Positions 25,717-34,968 of a stretch of 64,000 nucleotides of DNA are shown one piece after another. Origin of the DNA: Rhodopseudomonas boonkerdii (GTDB lineage Bacteria > Pseudomonadota > Alphaproteobacteria > Rhizobiales > Xanthobacteraceae); NCBI RefSeq assembly GCF_021184025.1, contig NZ_CP036537.1, positions 1,240,001 through 1,304,000 of the forward strand, written 5' to 3'. The first letter of the stretch is position 1. Each line of letters begins with the position of its first letter. Both the position numbers and the translations under genes were made by a program. The notes below the pieces were generated by a model, which was not told the DNA's origin, searched no databases, and saw only the letters and a list, made by a program, of their open reading frames with translations.

Positions 25717-27819
25717 TTACGCGCCCTCCGCCATCCCTACGCTCCACAGCGCAAACGCATAAACGATTGCGATCTCATCCAGCCGGTCAAAGCGTCCCGA
25801 CGCGCCGCCGTGTCCGGCACCCATATTCGTGCGCAGCAGCACTGGCCCGCCTCCCGTCATCGTCGCGCGCAGACGCGCGATCCATTTTGCCGGCTCCCAA
25901 TAGGTGACGCGGGGATCGGTGAGGCCGCCCATCGCAAGGATTTTCGGATAGGCTCTTGCCGCCACCTGATCATAGGGCGAATAGGACAGGATCGTCCTGA
26001 AGTCCTCGGCGCTCTCGATCGGGTTGCCCCATTCCGGCCATTCCGGCGGCGTCAGCGGCAGTGTGTCGTCGAGCATGGTGTTGAGCACGTCGACAAAAGG
26101 CACTTCGGCGACGAGGCCGGAGAACAGTTCGCCGGATCGGTTGGCGACTGCCCCCATCAACATGCCGCCAGCACTGCCTCCATGGCCGACAATATTTTTC
26201 TCCGACGTGTATTTCGCTGCGATCAGGGCGCGCGCAGATGCTGCAAAGTCATCAAACGAGTTTGTCTTCTTGTCGCGCTTGCCATCGAGGTACCAGCTCC
26301 AGCCTTTGTCGGCGCCGCCGCGGATATGGGCGATGGCATAGACGAAACCGCGATCGACCAGGGACAGACGGTTGGCCGAGAACGAGGCCGGCATCGCCAT
26401 GCCGTAGGAGCCGTAACCATAGAGCAGCAGCGGCGCCTTACCATCCTGCACGAAATTCTTGCGGTGCAGGATCGACACCGGCACCTCCGCGCCATCGTCA
26501 GCTTTCGCCATGATTCGGGTGGTGACATAGTCAGCCGGATTATGGCCCGACGGAATCTCCTGCCGCTTCCGCAGCACGCGGGTGCGTGTCACCATGTCGT
26601 AGTCATAGACTTCCGACGGGGTCGTCATCGACGAATAGGCAAACCGCAGATTGGTGGTGTCGAATTCATAGCCACCGAGTGTGTCGAGCGAATAGGCGGC
26701 TTCGTCGAAGGCGATGGCATGCTCTTCACCGGTCACAAGCTCGCGGATCACGATCGACGGCAGCGCGTTGGCGCGCTCCAGCCGGATCAGGTGGTTGGCA
26801 TAGAGCTCCATATCGATGAGATAAATGCCCTCCCGATAAGGGATCAGATCCTTCCAGTTGGCGCGCTCCGGCGCTGAGATCGGCGCAGTGACGATCTTGA
26901 AGTCGATGGCGTCGTCGGCATTGGTGAGAATGAAAAGCTGGTCGCCGCGATCTGCCAGCGAGTATTGCACACCTTCCTCGCGCTTCGCGACGAGGCGTGG
27001 CGGCGCGTCCGGGGTAGCAAGGTCGATGATCTGCTGCTCGGACGTCTCATGATCGCCTCCGGCGATCACGCAGAAGCGACCGCTGGCGCTTTCATGAATA
27101 TGCGTAAACCAGCCGGAGTCCTGCTCCTCGAAGACGAGCTTGTCGTCGACTTGCCTGCTGCCGAGGCGATGCAACCAGACCTGCATCGGGCGATGATTGT
27201 CGTCGAGCCTCACATAGAAGAACGCTTTCGAGTCGAGCGTCCATACCACGCCGCCATCTGTCTCTTCCACGCGATCATCGAGATCCTCGCCCGTAGCCCA
27301 GTCGCGGACGCGGATCGTGAAATATTCGGAGCCTTTGATGTCGGCAGACCAGGCCTCCAGCGTGTGATCCGGCGAATGTCTGGCCTCACCGAACTTGAAG
27401 TATTCCCGGTCCCTGGCGAGGGCATCGCCGTCGAGGATGATCTGGGCCTCGCCGCCGTCGCGCGGTGTGCGGCCAAACAGTTCGTGTTGTCCTCCCTCAC
27501 GAAATTTACGCAGATAAGACCACTGGCCGTCAGGCGAGGGCACCGATGAATCGTCCTCTTTGATACGGCCGCGCATTTCGGCGACGAGCTTTTTCTGCAG
27601 CGCGTCGGTGCCGCCGAGCAGGCTCTCGGTATAGGCGTTCTCGGCCTCCAGATAGGTGCGGATCTCCGGCTTCAGCACCGAGGGATCGCGCAGCACCTCC
27701 TGCCAGTTGGCATCCTTCAGCCAGGCATAGTTGTCATGCACGATGATGCCATGAGCCGTGAAAGACTGGGGATGAACAGGCGCAACCGGCGCTGATATCT
27801 TGGAGGTCTGCTGTGTCAC
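25717..27819 (-). CDS. ptrB: Oligopeptidase B-like serine peptidase (family S9A)
   Basis: A 700-residue peptidase with an N-terminal beta-propeller (about residues 70-400) covering a C-terminal alpha/beta-hydrolase domain. The catalytic Ser is in GHGGSAGGML (about 547), the Asp in GGLTDPRV (about 632) and the His in GAGHGGASGR (about 670). Oligopeptidase B cleaves short peptides after Arg or Lys in the cytoplasm. The GTG at 27817-27819 starting TQQTSKIS gives the usual length. An ATG 17 codons further upstream is possible but has no ribosome site. It is divergent from the acyl-CoA ligase gene. Confidence 0.88.
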   Translation of the reverse strand: MTQQTSKISAPVAPVHPQSFTAHGIIVHDNYAWLKDANWQEVLRDPSVLKPEIRTYLEAENAYTESLLGGTDALQKKLVAEMRGRIKEDDSSVPSPDGQWSYLRKFREGGQHELFGRTPRDGGEAQIILDGDALARDREYFKFGEARHSPDHTLEAWSADIKGSEYFTIRVRDWATGEDLDDRVEETDGGVVWTLDSKAFFYVRLDDNHRPMQVWLHRLGSRQVDDKLVFEEQDSGWFTHIHESASGRFCVIAGGDHETSEQQIIDLATPDAPPRLVAKREEGVQYSLADRGDQLFILTNADDAIDFKIVTAPISAPERANWKDLIPYREGIYLIDMELYANHLIRLERANALPSIVIRELVTGEEHAIAFDEAAYSLDTLGGYEFDTTNLRFAYSSMTTPSEVYDYDMVTRTRVLRKRQEIPSGHNPADYVTTRIMAKADDGAEVPVSILHRKNFVQDGKAPLLLYGYGSYGMAMPASFSANRLSLVDRGFVYAIAHIRGGADKGWSWYLDGKRDKKTNSFDDFAASARALIAAKYTSEKNIVGHGGSAGGMLMGAVANRSGELFSGLVAEVPFVDVLNTMLDDTLPLTPPEWPEWGNPIESAEDFRTILSYSPYDQVAARAYPKILAMGGLTDPRVTYWEPAKWIARLRATMTGGGPVLLRTNMGAGHGGASGRFDRLDEIAIVYAFALWSVGMAEGA

Positions 27820-27964
27820 GAAGGCTCTTTTCGCGGAGGTCCGATCGGGTATGATCCGGTCCGTCGGCATGGCGACGTGCGGCGAATATAGGCGGGATCG
27901 CCCGCTTTGCCATCCTTCGAGTCCCCCCTCGAAGGACAAGACAAAACAAGAAACGAGGAAACAT

Positions 27965-29503
27965 ATGCTCGAATTCGTCACGCTCGACGCGCTGGTCCGG
28001 AACACCGCCGAGCGGGTGCCGCAGAAGACAGCTGTCATTGATCCCGACCGCGCGATCAACTATGCCGATTTCAACGCGCTGATCGATCGCGTCGCCGCGT
28101 CGCTTCAAGCGAGCGGACTGAAACCGCAGGACGTGATTTCGATCTGCGCACTCTCGTCGATCGAATACGCGGCCACCTTCCTGGGCGCGCTGCGTGCCGG
28201 TGTCGCTGTGGCGCCGCTGGCACCGTCGTCCACGCCGTCCGATTTCGCCGCGATGGTGAAGGATGCGGCTGCAAAGATCCTGTTCATGGATAATTCGACC
28301 GCGGACAGCTTTGCCACGGCAGATGTCGATCCGGCTATCCAGCGTGTGGCGCTCGATGGCGGCAAAGCTGGAAAGGCGTTCGAAGCGTGGCTCGCCCCCG
28401 AGGGCAGCAGGCCTCAGCCGGTCACGATCGACCCGGAATGGGTATTCAATATCATCTATTCCTCGGGTACGACGGGAACGCCGAAAGGCATCGTGCACAC
28501 GATGTGGATGCGCTGGCGGCAATACGGCCAGCTCGATCCGCTCGGTTTTGGGCCGGACGCGGTCACCGTGCTGTCGACGCCGCTTTATTCCAACACCACG
28601 TTGGTCTGCTTCAATCCGACGCTCGCGGGCGGCGGCACGCTCGTGCTGATGAAGAAGTTCGATGCACGGGGGTTCCTCGAACTCAGTGCGAAGCATCGCG
28701 CGACCCACGCGATGCTGGTGCCGGTGCAGTATCGCCGCATCATGGCGGTCGAGGACTTCGACAGCTTCGACCTCTCGTCCTTCGTTATGAAGTTCTCGAC
28801 GTCGGCGCCCTTCGCAGCGGCGCTGAAGGCTGATGTGCTGAAACGCTGGCCAGGCGGTCTGACGGAGTATTACGGCATGACCGAGGGTGGTGGCACCTGC
28901 ATGCTGCTGGCCCACGAACATCCGGACAAGCTGCACACCGTAGGCCAGCCGGCACCGGATCACGATATTCGGCTCATTGACGAGAACGGGAATTTCGTCG
29001 CGCAAGGCGAGATCGGTGAGGTGGTCGGACATTCTCCGGTGATCATGCAGGGCTATCTTAATCAGCCCGGCAAGACCGCCGAGACATTCTGGCGCGATGC
29101 ATCCGGCAAACTCTATGTCCGCACGGGCGATGTGGGTCGGTTCGACGAGGACGGTTTCCTGACGCTGATGGATCGCAAGAAAGACATGGTTATTTCCGGC
29201 GGCTTCAACATCTATCCAAGCGATCTGGAGGCGGTGCTTGTCCAGCATGAAGCCGTGCTCGAAGCGGCGGTGGTTGCGATGCCGTCGGAGGAGTGGGGCG
29301 AAACGCCGGTGGCTTTCGTGGTGCTGCGGCCCGGTAAATCCGTGGATCCCGCAGAGCTCAAGGGGTGGGCCAATGAGCGGCTCGGTAAATTCCAGCGACT
29401 CAATGATGTGGTGATGGTCGATGTTCTTCCACGCAGCGCCATCGGCAAGGTGTTGAAGCGGGAACTGCGCGATCGTCGGCTGTCGGGCGATCTGTCGGCC
29501 TGA
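27965..29503 (+). CDS. AMP-binding acyl-CoA synthetase/ligase
   Basis: A 512-residue adenylate-forming enzyme that activates a carboxylic acid with ATP and couples it to CoA. The P-loop YSSGTTGTPKG is near residue 165, YYGMTEGGG near 300, the hinge region YVRTGDVGRFDEDGF near 380, and the catalytic Lys in SAIGKVLKRELR near the C-terminus. The type resembles medium-chain or aromatic-acid ligases; the substrate cannot be fixed. ATG at 27965 has GAGGAAA upstream. No beta-oxidation or aromatic-degradation partner is adjacent. Confidence 0.88.
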   Translation: MLEFVTLDALVRNTAERVPQKTAVIDPDRAINYADFNALIDRVAASLQASGLKPQDVISICALSSIEYAATFLGALRAGVAVAPLAPSSTPSDFAAMVKDAAAKILFMDNSTADSFATADVDPAIQRVALDGGKAGKAFEAWLAPEGSRPQPVTIDPEWVFNIIYSSGTTGTPKGIVHTMWMRWRQYGQLDPLGFGPDAVTVLSTPLYSNTTLVCFNPTLAGGGTLVLMKKFDARGFLELSAKHRATHAMLVPVQYRRIMAVEDFDSFDLSSFVMKFSTSAPFAAALKADVLKRWPGGLTEYYGMTEGGGTCMLLAHEHPDKLHTVGQPAPDHDIRLIDENGNFVAQGEIGEVVGHSPVIMQGYLNQPGKTAETFWRDASGKLYVRTGDVGRFDEDGFLTLMDRKKDMVISGGFNIYPSDLEAVLVQHEAVLEAAVVAMPSEEWGETPVAFVVLRPGKSVDPAELKGWANERLGKFQRLNDVVMVDVLPRSAIGKVLKRELRDRRLSGDLSA

Positions 29504-29512
29504 CGTCGGGTG

Positions 29513-29728
29513 TCAATAATGCGGTGGGCGCTCGTTGGTGGGAGTGCCCACTGCCGTTTCAGCTTCGGCCAGCCGTTCGCTAAGTGCCGTCACCTGCCGT
29601 GTCAGCATATCGATCTGCTTCCATTGTGCGGTGATGGTCACATTCAGCGTTTCGATGGTGTCGTCCTGATAGGCGATTCGTGTTTCCATCGAGTCGATGC
29701 GCTCACGCAGGCTGTCGATCTCATTCAT
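29513..29728 (-). CDS. slyX: SlyX family protein
   Basis: A 71-residue, nearly all-helical protein. It starts MNEIDSLRERIDSMETRIAYQDDTIETLN (coiled coil) and ends in the family's characteristic Pro-Pro-His-Tyr. SlyX is widespread but its function is not known. Its start overlaps the end of trhO by eight bases, so it is translated from the same transcript. Its 3' end faces the acyl-CoA ligase gene, with nine bases between the stops. Confidence 0.9.
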   Translation of the reverse strand: MNEIDSLRERIDSMETRIAYQDDTIETLNVTITAQWKQIDMLTRQVTALSERLAEAETAVGTPTNERPPHY

Positions 29729-30515
29729 CTGCGGCCTCGCGCGTAAGTGCAAAATCTTCCGAATTGATCGGCAGGCCTTTGCGGATCGGTTGGCTTTCCT
29801 TGAGGCCGTGACCGAGCGCGATACGTTGGTCGAACACGAAACAGTCGCCGCGCCACAAACTTTCGCTTTCGGGAATGTCCTCGAGATATTGCAGGATTCC
29901 GCCCTTGAGATGATAAACCTCGGCGAAACCATGGGCGAGCATATAGGAGCTTGCTTTCTCGCAGCGGATGCCACCGGTGCAGAACATGGCGATCTTCTTG
30001 TGCTTCGCCGGATCGAGCGTGCGCGCGACGAAATCCTTGAACTGGCTGAAGCTGGCGATCTGGGGATCGATCGCGCCGTCGAACGTCCCCATCGCCACTT
30101 CGAACGCGTTGCGGGTGTCGAGCACCAGCGTATCCCCAGCAGCGATCAACGTGTTCCAGTCGGCAGCGTCCACGTAGGTGCCGACGCACTTGGTGGGATC
30201 GGTAAGCGGATCTCCGAGAGTGACGATCTCCTTCTTCGACCGCACCTTCATATGCAGGAATGGCATCATACTGGCGCGGGAGAACTTCAGTTCGAGATTG
30301 GTGAGCCGGTTGCCGAACAGAACGCCGCTTTGAAGTTCGCGCACCAGCGCGTCGATCTCGGCATCCTTGCCGGCTACGGTGCCATTGATGCCTTCGCTGG
30401 CCAGTAGCAGGCTGCCCTTGATCCCGAGCAGATCGCATAGCGCGCGCAGGGGCGCCTGCAATTGACGAAAGTCAGGCAGGGCAGCAAATTGATAGAGGGC
30501 CGCAACTTTGTACAT
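29721..30515 (-). CDS. trhO: tRNA uridine-34 hydroxylase TrhO (YceA type, rhodanese domain)
   Basis: A 264-residue enzyme of the TrhO/YceA family, which installs 5-hydroxyuridine at the wobble position of tRNAs using oxygen. The N-terminal acylphosphatase-like domain has KGSLLLASEGINGTVAG (near residue 33). The rhodanese domain follows with VLDTRNAFEVAMGTF and the loop MFCTGGIRCEKAS, with Cys179 and Cys185. The start MYKVAALYQFAAL (ATG 30513-30515) matches the family; a 20-codon extension is rejected. slyX overlaps its 3' end. Confidence 0.9.
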   Translation of the reverse strand: MYKVAALYQFAALPDFRQLQAPLRALCDLLGIKGSLLLASEGINGTVAGKDAEIDALVRELQSGVLFGNRLTNLELKFSRASMMPFLHMKVRSKKEIVTLGDPLTDPTKCVGTYVDAADWNTLIAAGDTLVLDTRNAFEVAMGTFDGAIDPQIASFSQFKDFVARTLDPAKHKKIAMFCTGGIRCEKASSYMLAHGFAEVYHLKGGILQYLEDIPESESLWRGDCFVFDQRIALGHGLKESQPIRKGLPINSEDFALTREAADE

Positions 30516-30591
30516 GCTGGGGGATGTAGCAAAGCATGCTGGGCGGCGAAACCCTGCAGCGAGCTGGTATGCCAATCTTCCAGACGCACAA

Positions 30592-30613
30592 CGCCGGCCC
30601 GAAGGGCCGGCGC
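30592..30613. terminator. Strong GC-rich hairpin between csbD and trhO
   Basis: CGCCGGCCC and GGGCCGGCG pair perfectly around GAAG/CTTC. It lies between csbD and trhO on the minus strand with only a weak T-rich tail, so it may stop or attenuate csbD transcription. Confidence 0.45.
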
Positions 30614-30669
30614 TCTTGTGGGTCTTTTGTCGCCGGCGAGAAAGTCAGGTCCTGCCGGCGGAAACCCGT

Positions 30670-30885
30670 TCATCGCTTGCGGTTGGCGAAATCCGAGGCC
30701 TTGTCGACGGCGTCCTTCGCCATTTGCTTGGCATCCCCCATCGCCTTCTGGGCATGGCCTTTACCCTCCTGGATCAGGCCTTCGCCCTGCAGGCGCTCGG
30801 ACCCGGTGACCTCACCAATGCCCTGCTTCGCTTTGCCGATCGCTTCGTTTGCATGGCCCTTGATTTTGTCCGTGGTGGCGCCCAT
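30670..30885 (-). CDS. CsbD-like general stress protein
   Basis: A 71-residue hydrophilic protein of the CsbD family. It reads MGATTDKIKGHANEAIGKAKQG, then EVTGSERLQGEGLIQEGKGHAQ, ending in a basic tail NRKR. Members are abundant under stress or starvation; the molecular role is unknown. ATG at 30883-30885 has AGGAG upstream; the 18-codon extension is rejected. A possible EcfG-type promoter lies about 75-100 bases upstream, in keeping with control by the general stress response. Confidence 0.9.
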   Translation of the reverse strand: MGATTDKIKGHANEAIGKAKQGIGEVTGSERLQGEGLIQEGKGHAQKAMGDAKQMAKDAVDKASDFANRKR

Positions 30886-30961
30886 GAGATACTCCTGTTG
30901 CTGGAGGCGGAGAGTTCCAGGCTCGTCCTGAATTCGCACGCCTCGTTGAGTTGCATCGAAA

Positions 30962-30987
30962 TAATCGACAGCTCAGTCGAATGTTCC
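30962..30987 (-). promoter_or_regulatory. Candidate EcfG (general stress sigma) promoter of csbD
   Basis: On the minus strand GGAAC (30987-30983) is followed after 15 bases by CGATT, resembling the alphaproteobacterial stress promoter GGAAC-N16/17-CGTT with one mismatch and a short spacer. The target gene class supports it; the match is imperfect. Confidence 0.3.
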
Positions 30988-31054
30988 TGGAATTCCGGGG
31001 CGCAATGCCGCACGAAAAGCCGCATTGTCGTCACGTCATTGAGAAGGCGCTGCC

Positions 31055-31591
31055 ATGTCCGGTCACGGTCACGATCACACCCATCCGCACGATCACTCGC
31101 ACGACCATTCCCATGATCACGATCCGGATCGCTGGAAGCATGACGGTGTCCGCGTCATTCCAGCCAATCAGCTCGACACCAACGTTCCTTCCACCAAGGG
31201 TATGGACCGCGCCGCAGCGATCAATTTCGCCCGAGTCGGAGCGCAGAAGCTGTGGGCCGGCACGGTCTCGATCCAGCCGGACGCCAAGACCGGCGCGCAT
31301 CATCACGGCCATCTCGAAAGCGTCATCTATGTGGTGAAGGGCAAGGCGCGTATGCGCTGGGGCGATCGGTTGCAGTTCACCGCCGAAGCCGGTCCGGGCG
31401 ATTTCATTTTCGTCCCGCCTTACGTGCCTCATCAGGAGATCAATGCCAGCCGTGATGAGGTGCTGGAATGCGTGCTTTGCCGCAGCGACGGCGAAGCGGT
31501 AGCGATCAATATCGACATCGAGCCGGTGGAAAAGCCGGAGACGGTGCTGTGGGTCGATCCCACCCATCCCGATGGTGCGGTGAAGAAGTAA
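31055..31591 (+). CDS. Cupin-domain protein with a histidine-rich N-terminus
   Basis: A 178-residue protein. The first 22 residues are a His/Asp string with ten histidines (SGHGHDHTHPHDHSHDHSHD), like the metal-storing tails of nickel or zinc chaperones. A single cupin barrel follows. Its first motif carries His82, His83, His84, His86 and Glu88 (AHHHGHLE) and its second has His126 in PGDFIFVPPYVPHQE, so a metal site is intact. The barrel resembles proteins annotated as oxalate-decarboxylase-like or mannose-6-phosphate-isomerase-like cupins; enzymatic activity is unknown. It is divergent from csbD. Confidence 0.82.
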   Translation: MSGHGHDHTHPHDHSHDHSHDHDPDRWKHDGVRVIPANQLDTNVPSTKGMDRAAAINFARVGAQKLWAGTVSIQPDAKTGAHHHGHLESVIYVVKGKARMRWGDRLQFTAEAGPGDFIFVPPYVPHQEINASRDEVLECVLCRSDGEAVAINIDIEPVEKPETVLWVDPTHPDGAVKK

Positions 31592-31601
31592 GTTTTTATC
31601 T

Positions 31602-31758
31602 CACCTCTCCCCGCTTGCGGGGAGAGGTCGACTGCAACGCGCGAAGCGCGTGGAAGTCGGGTGAGAGGGCTCTCCACTTGCTCCGCGTTTGCGGAGGCTT
31701 CACCTCATCCGTCGCGGACTTCGTCCGCGCCAACTCCTCCCCGCAAGCGGGGAGGAGT
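31602..31758. repeat. Intergenic inverted repeat, family D (copy 2)
   Basis: CACCTCTCCCCGCTTGCGGGG at the left end is matched by CTCCTCCCCGCAAGCGGGGAGG at the right, with GGTGAGAGGGCTCTCCA inside. Same layout as 12022-12179. It fills the gap between two convergent genes. Confidence 0.8.
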
Positions 31759-31767
31759 TAAACGCTG

Positions 31768-33276
31768 CTAGCTATATTTGAACACCGTATCGTCGAGATC
31801 GATGGTCGGGAACACGTCGCGATCGTTCCAGTAGTTCTGGTCGTGCTGCCACTCCGGCTTGTCGCCGCGCTTTGGCAAGAGATGCAGCCCTCGCATGATA
31901 TAACCAGGGTTGAAATCCTGTTCGTCGATCCACGGCAGCAGCGGCATGTCGGTGTCCTCGGGCCGCAGCCCGGGTGTGACGGTGGTCGCGCCTTTCTCGT
32001 CCATATGCCGTAGCAGGCGGCATACGAAATCCGCCACCAGATCGACACGCAACGTCCAACTGGCCCGGAAGTATCCGAAGATCCACACCATGTTCGGCAC
32101 GCCGGTGAACATCATGCCGCGATAGGTCACGGTCTCCGCGAAATTGAGCGGCTGGTCGTCGATGGAGAATGCGATATCGCCGAGCACATTGAGATCGAAT
32201 CCGGTCGCGGTGACGACGACGTCGGCGTCGAGCCGGTTGCCGGATTTCAATGTGATTCCGGTTTCGTCGAAATTCTCGATTTCGTCGGTGACGACGGTCG
32301 CTTTGCCGGTACGAACGCTCTGGAACAGGTCGCCGTCCGGAATGAAGGCGATGCGCTGGCGCCACGGTCGGTAGCGTGGCGTAAAATGGGTGGCGATGTC
32401 GTAGTCGTCACCGAGATAGGCGCGCACGCCTTTCAGAAGCTCATCGCGCACCACGTCTGGTTCGTTTTGCGCGCGCTTGGTGAAGACGCCTTGATCGAAC
32501 AGGATTTTGCGGCGGACGATTTCATGGATCCACGTTTCGTCGATATCGAGTTCGCGCAGGGTCTCGGCCAGCGCATTGGCGTTGCGGCCGGTGATGAAGA
32601 AGGTTGGCGAGCGCTGCAGCATGGTGACCCCGGCGCATCTATCGGCGATCGCCGGCACCACCGTCGCCGCCGTCGCGCCGGAGCCGATCACCACGACGCG
32701 CTTGCCGGACAGGTCGAGATCGTCGGGCCAGGTCTGCGGATGCACCACCGTGCCCTTGAAGCGATCCAGGCCCGGCCAGTCCGGCGTAAAGCCCTTGGCA
32801 TGATTGTAATAGCCCTGGCACATCCATAGAAAGCGCGTGGTGAAGGACAGCATCTCGCCGGTATCGAGGCGAGTCGCCGTCAACGTCCAGAGCTTGTCGT
32901 CATTCGACCAGTTGGCGCTGAGGATCTTGTGGCCGTAGCGAATGTGCCGGTCGATGCCGTTCTCGGAGATCACCTCGCCCATGTAGCGGAGGATTTCCGC
33001 AGCCGTGGCGATCGGCGCCGACGTCCACGGCTTGAAGCGATAGCCGAAGGTGTGGAGATCGCTGTCCGAGCGGATGCCGGGATAACGATGGGTATGCCAG
33101 GTGCCGCCGAAACCGTCTTTCATCTCAAGGATAGCGAAGCGCTTGTCCGGGCTCTGCTTGGTGAGATGATAGGCAGCGCCGATGCCGGAAATGCCGGCGC
33201 CGACCACGATGACATCGAAGTGTTCGGCTTCCTGGGCCGCGGACGGATTCGCGGCGATGTTTCCCTGAACGTTCAT
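31768..33276 (-). CDS. FAD/NADPH monooxygenase, Baeyer-Villiger type
   Basis: A 502-residue class B flavoprotein monooxygenase. FAD-binding GAGISG lies at residues 26-31, and NADPH-binding GSGATA at 197-202. Between them, FKGTVVHPQTWP (172-183) matches the Baeyer-Villiger fingerprint FxGxxxHxxxWP exactly. Such enzymes insert oxygen next to a ketone or oxidise nitrogen or sulfur. ATG at 33274-33276 starts MNVQGNIAANP; a 28-codon extension is rejected. It is the last of five same-strand genes (ABC transporter, amidase, monooxygenase) and may belong to one catabolic unit. Confidence 0.88.
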   Translation of the reverse strand: MNVQGNIAANPSAAQEAEHFDVIVVGAGISGIGAAYHLTKQSPDKRFAILEMKDGFGGTWHTHRYPGIRSDSDLHTFGYRFKPWTSAPIATAAEILRYMGEVISENGIDRHIRYGHKILSANWSNDDKLWTLTATRLDTGEMLSFTTRFLWMCQGYYNHAKGFTPDWPGLDRFKGTVVHPQTWPDDLDLSGKRVVVIGSGATAATVVPAIADRCAGVTMLQRSPTFFITGRNANALAETLRELDIDETWIHEIVRRKILFDQGVFTKRAQNEPDVVRDELLKGVRAYLGDDYDIATHFTPRYRPWRQRIAFIPDGDLFQSVRTGKATVVTDEIENFDETGITLKSGNRLDADVVVTATGFDLNVLGDIAFSIDDQPLNFAETVTYRGMMFTGVPNMVWIFGYFRASWTLRVDLVADFVCRLLRHMDEKGATTVTPGLRPEDTDMPLLPWIDEQDFNPGYIMRGLHLLPKRGDKPEWQHDQNYWNDRDVFPTIDLDDTVFKYS

Positions 33277-33413
33277 AGTCTCCCGATCTCTTTCTCGCTC
33301 CGCAGTCTGTGCGCGGATGCCTGGTCCGGCGGCCGCGTGAGCGGATCCGCCAGCAGTCATGATTGACGATCAGGAGGAATGTGCAAGGCTTATTGCACCG
33401 CCGAGCGGCGATT

Positions 33414-34742
33414 TCAGGCCGCGATCTTCGGCAGGCCGATCTGGAACGCCAGCGTGGTTTCGATCCATTTCGCCACGCGGAGCGTATGGATATCCTGCCG
33501 ATACGGCCCGACTACCTGCAGGCCGAGCGGCAGGCCGTTGCGGCCGAAGCTCGCCGGCAATGCGACGGCGGGCACGCCCATCAGCGTCCAGGGTGCGCAG
33601 AAGGCCGCGTCGCCGGTGAAGTCGAGCCCCTCGGGCGCTTCGCCAGTGGCGGGTAAGGTCAGCACGGCGTCATAGGGCGCCATCCGTGCGGTGAACGCGT
33701 CACGCAATGCCTGCTGCTGTTTCTTTGCCTTGAGATAATCGGTTGCACTGATGTCACTGCCGGTCTTCACCAGCAGCTTGAGATGCTCGCTCGACTTCTC
33801 GGGATGGCGCGCGACGAGATCGCCGAAGATGACCGCCGCTTCGCTGGCGAGGACGGTGTTGATGGCGTCCCAATTGAGATGGTCGAGCTCGCTGAGCTCG
33901 AGGTCGTCGACGTCAGCGCCGGCTGATCGCAGGCGCGTAATCGATGCGCCGAACAGTTGCTGTTGCTCGCTCTCGGCCTTGGCGAATTTAGCGAAATGCA
34001 CCACGGCAAGGCGCGGCGCCGGCAGCGGTGGGAGGCCCTGTGTCACCGATACTTCGAAGGCCGGCACCGGTTGCCCATGCAGATCGCTCGCGCTCGTGCC
34101 GGCCAGCAGGGATAGCGCAAGAGCGACGTCGTCGACCTTCCGCGCAAAGAAGCCGACATGGTCCAGCGACGGGCTGAGCGGATGGACGCCGATGCGCGGA
34201 ATGGCGCCGTAGCTGGGCTTGAAGCCGACGACGCCATTGAAGGCGGCGGGGCGAATGATGGAACCCAGCGTTTGCGTGCCGAGTGCGAGCGGGACGAGGC
34301 CGGCGGCAACGGCGGCAGCGGAGCCCGATGACGATCCGCCCGGCGTGTGTTTGCTGTTCCACGGATTGGTGGTCGGGCCGGGATGGCGCCAGGCGAATTC
34401 GGTGGAGACGGTCTTGCCGAAAATGGTGGCGCCGAGATTACGCAGCCGCTCGACCACCCAGGAATCAGCGGCCGGCACATGGTCGCGATAGATCGGCGAG
34501 CCATTGGTGGTCGGCATGTCAGCCGTCGCGATGATGTCCTTGATGGCGACCGGGATGCCCGACAGTGGCCCCGGCTTGCGGGAGGTGTCGGACGGCAGCA
34601 CTTCAAAGGCCTTGAGGACAGGCTCGATCGCTTTGGCCTGCGCAAGCCGCTCGGACGCATAATGATCGGCAGCGGTTGGGTTGGATTTGAACCGGCGCAG
34701 CAGGTCGAGGACGCCGGCTTCGGTCTTGGTCGAGTTGGTCAC
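33414..34742 (-). CDS. Amidase signature family hydrolase
   Basis: A 442-residue amidase. The Ser-cisSer-Lys triad is in place: Lys68 in AIKDII, the serine cluster 137-139 in GGSSSGSAAA, and the nucleophile Ser161 in GTQTLGSIIRPAAFNG. The last motif departs from the usual GTDTGGSIRIPA. It hydrolyses an unidentified amide to acid and ammonia. GTG at 34740-34742 has GAGG 11 bases upstream; a 24-codon extension is rejected. It sits between a NitT/TauT-type importer and a Baeyer-Villiger-type monooxygenase, suggesting that the imported compound is an amide or is converted to one. Confidence 0.85.
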   Translation of the reverse strand: MTNSTKTEAGVLDLLRRFKSNPTAADHYASERLAQAKAIEPVLKAFEVLPSDTSRKPGPLSGIPVAIKDIIATADMPTTNGSPIYRDHVPAADSWVVERLRNLGATIFGKTVSTEFAWRHPGPTTNPWNSKHTPGGSSSGSAAAVAAGLVPLALGTQTLGSIIRPAAFNGVVGFKPSYGAIPRIGVHPLSPSLDHVGFFARKVDDVALALSLLAGTSASDLHGQPVPAFEVSVTQGLPPLPAPRLAVVHFAKFAKAESEQQQLFGASITRLRSAGADVDDLELSELDHLNWDAINTVLASEAAVIFGDLVARHPEKSSEHLKLLVKTGSDISATDYLKAKKQQQALRDAFTARMAPYDAVLTLPATGEAPEGLDFTGDAAFCAPWTLMGVPAVALPASFGRNGLPLGLQVVGPYRQDIHTLRVAKWIETTLAFQIGLPKIAA

Positions 34743-34767
34743 GTCAAAAACCTCAGAGCTTGCTTTC

Positions 34768-34934
34768 TTATCCCTCCCCGGAGCTAAGCGAATGGGGAGG
34801 GTGGATCGAAGCAAGCGTTCAGCGAGCTTCGAGACGGGTAGGGTCTATCCCTGCGTGACGTCCTACCGTGAGGATAGACCCCACCCGGCGCTACGCGCCA
34901 CCCTCCCCATTGCGCTTCGCTTGAGGGAGGGAAA
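34768..34934. repeat. Intergenic inverted repeat, family D (copy 3)
   Basis: TCCCTCCCCGGAGCTAAGCG and its counterpart CGCTTCGCTTGAGGGAGGG flank inner arms GGGTAGGGTCTATCC and GGATAGACCCCACCC. It forms a long, multi-arm inverted repeat between the substrate-binding gene and the amidase gene. Confidence 0.8.
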
Positions 34935-34968
34935 CTATGATCGGCTGTGCTTCAACTAACGTCTCATC

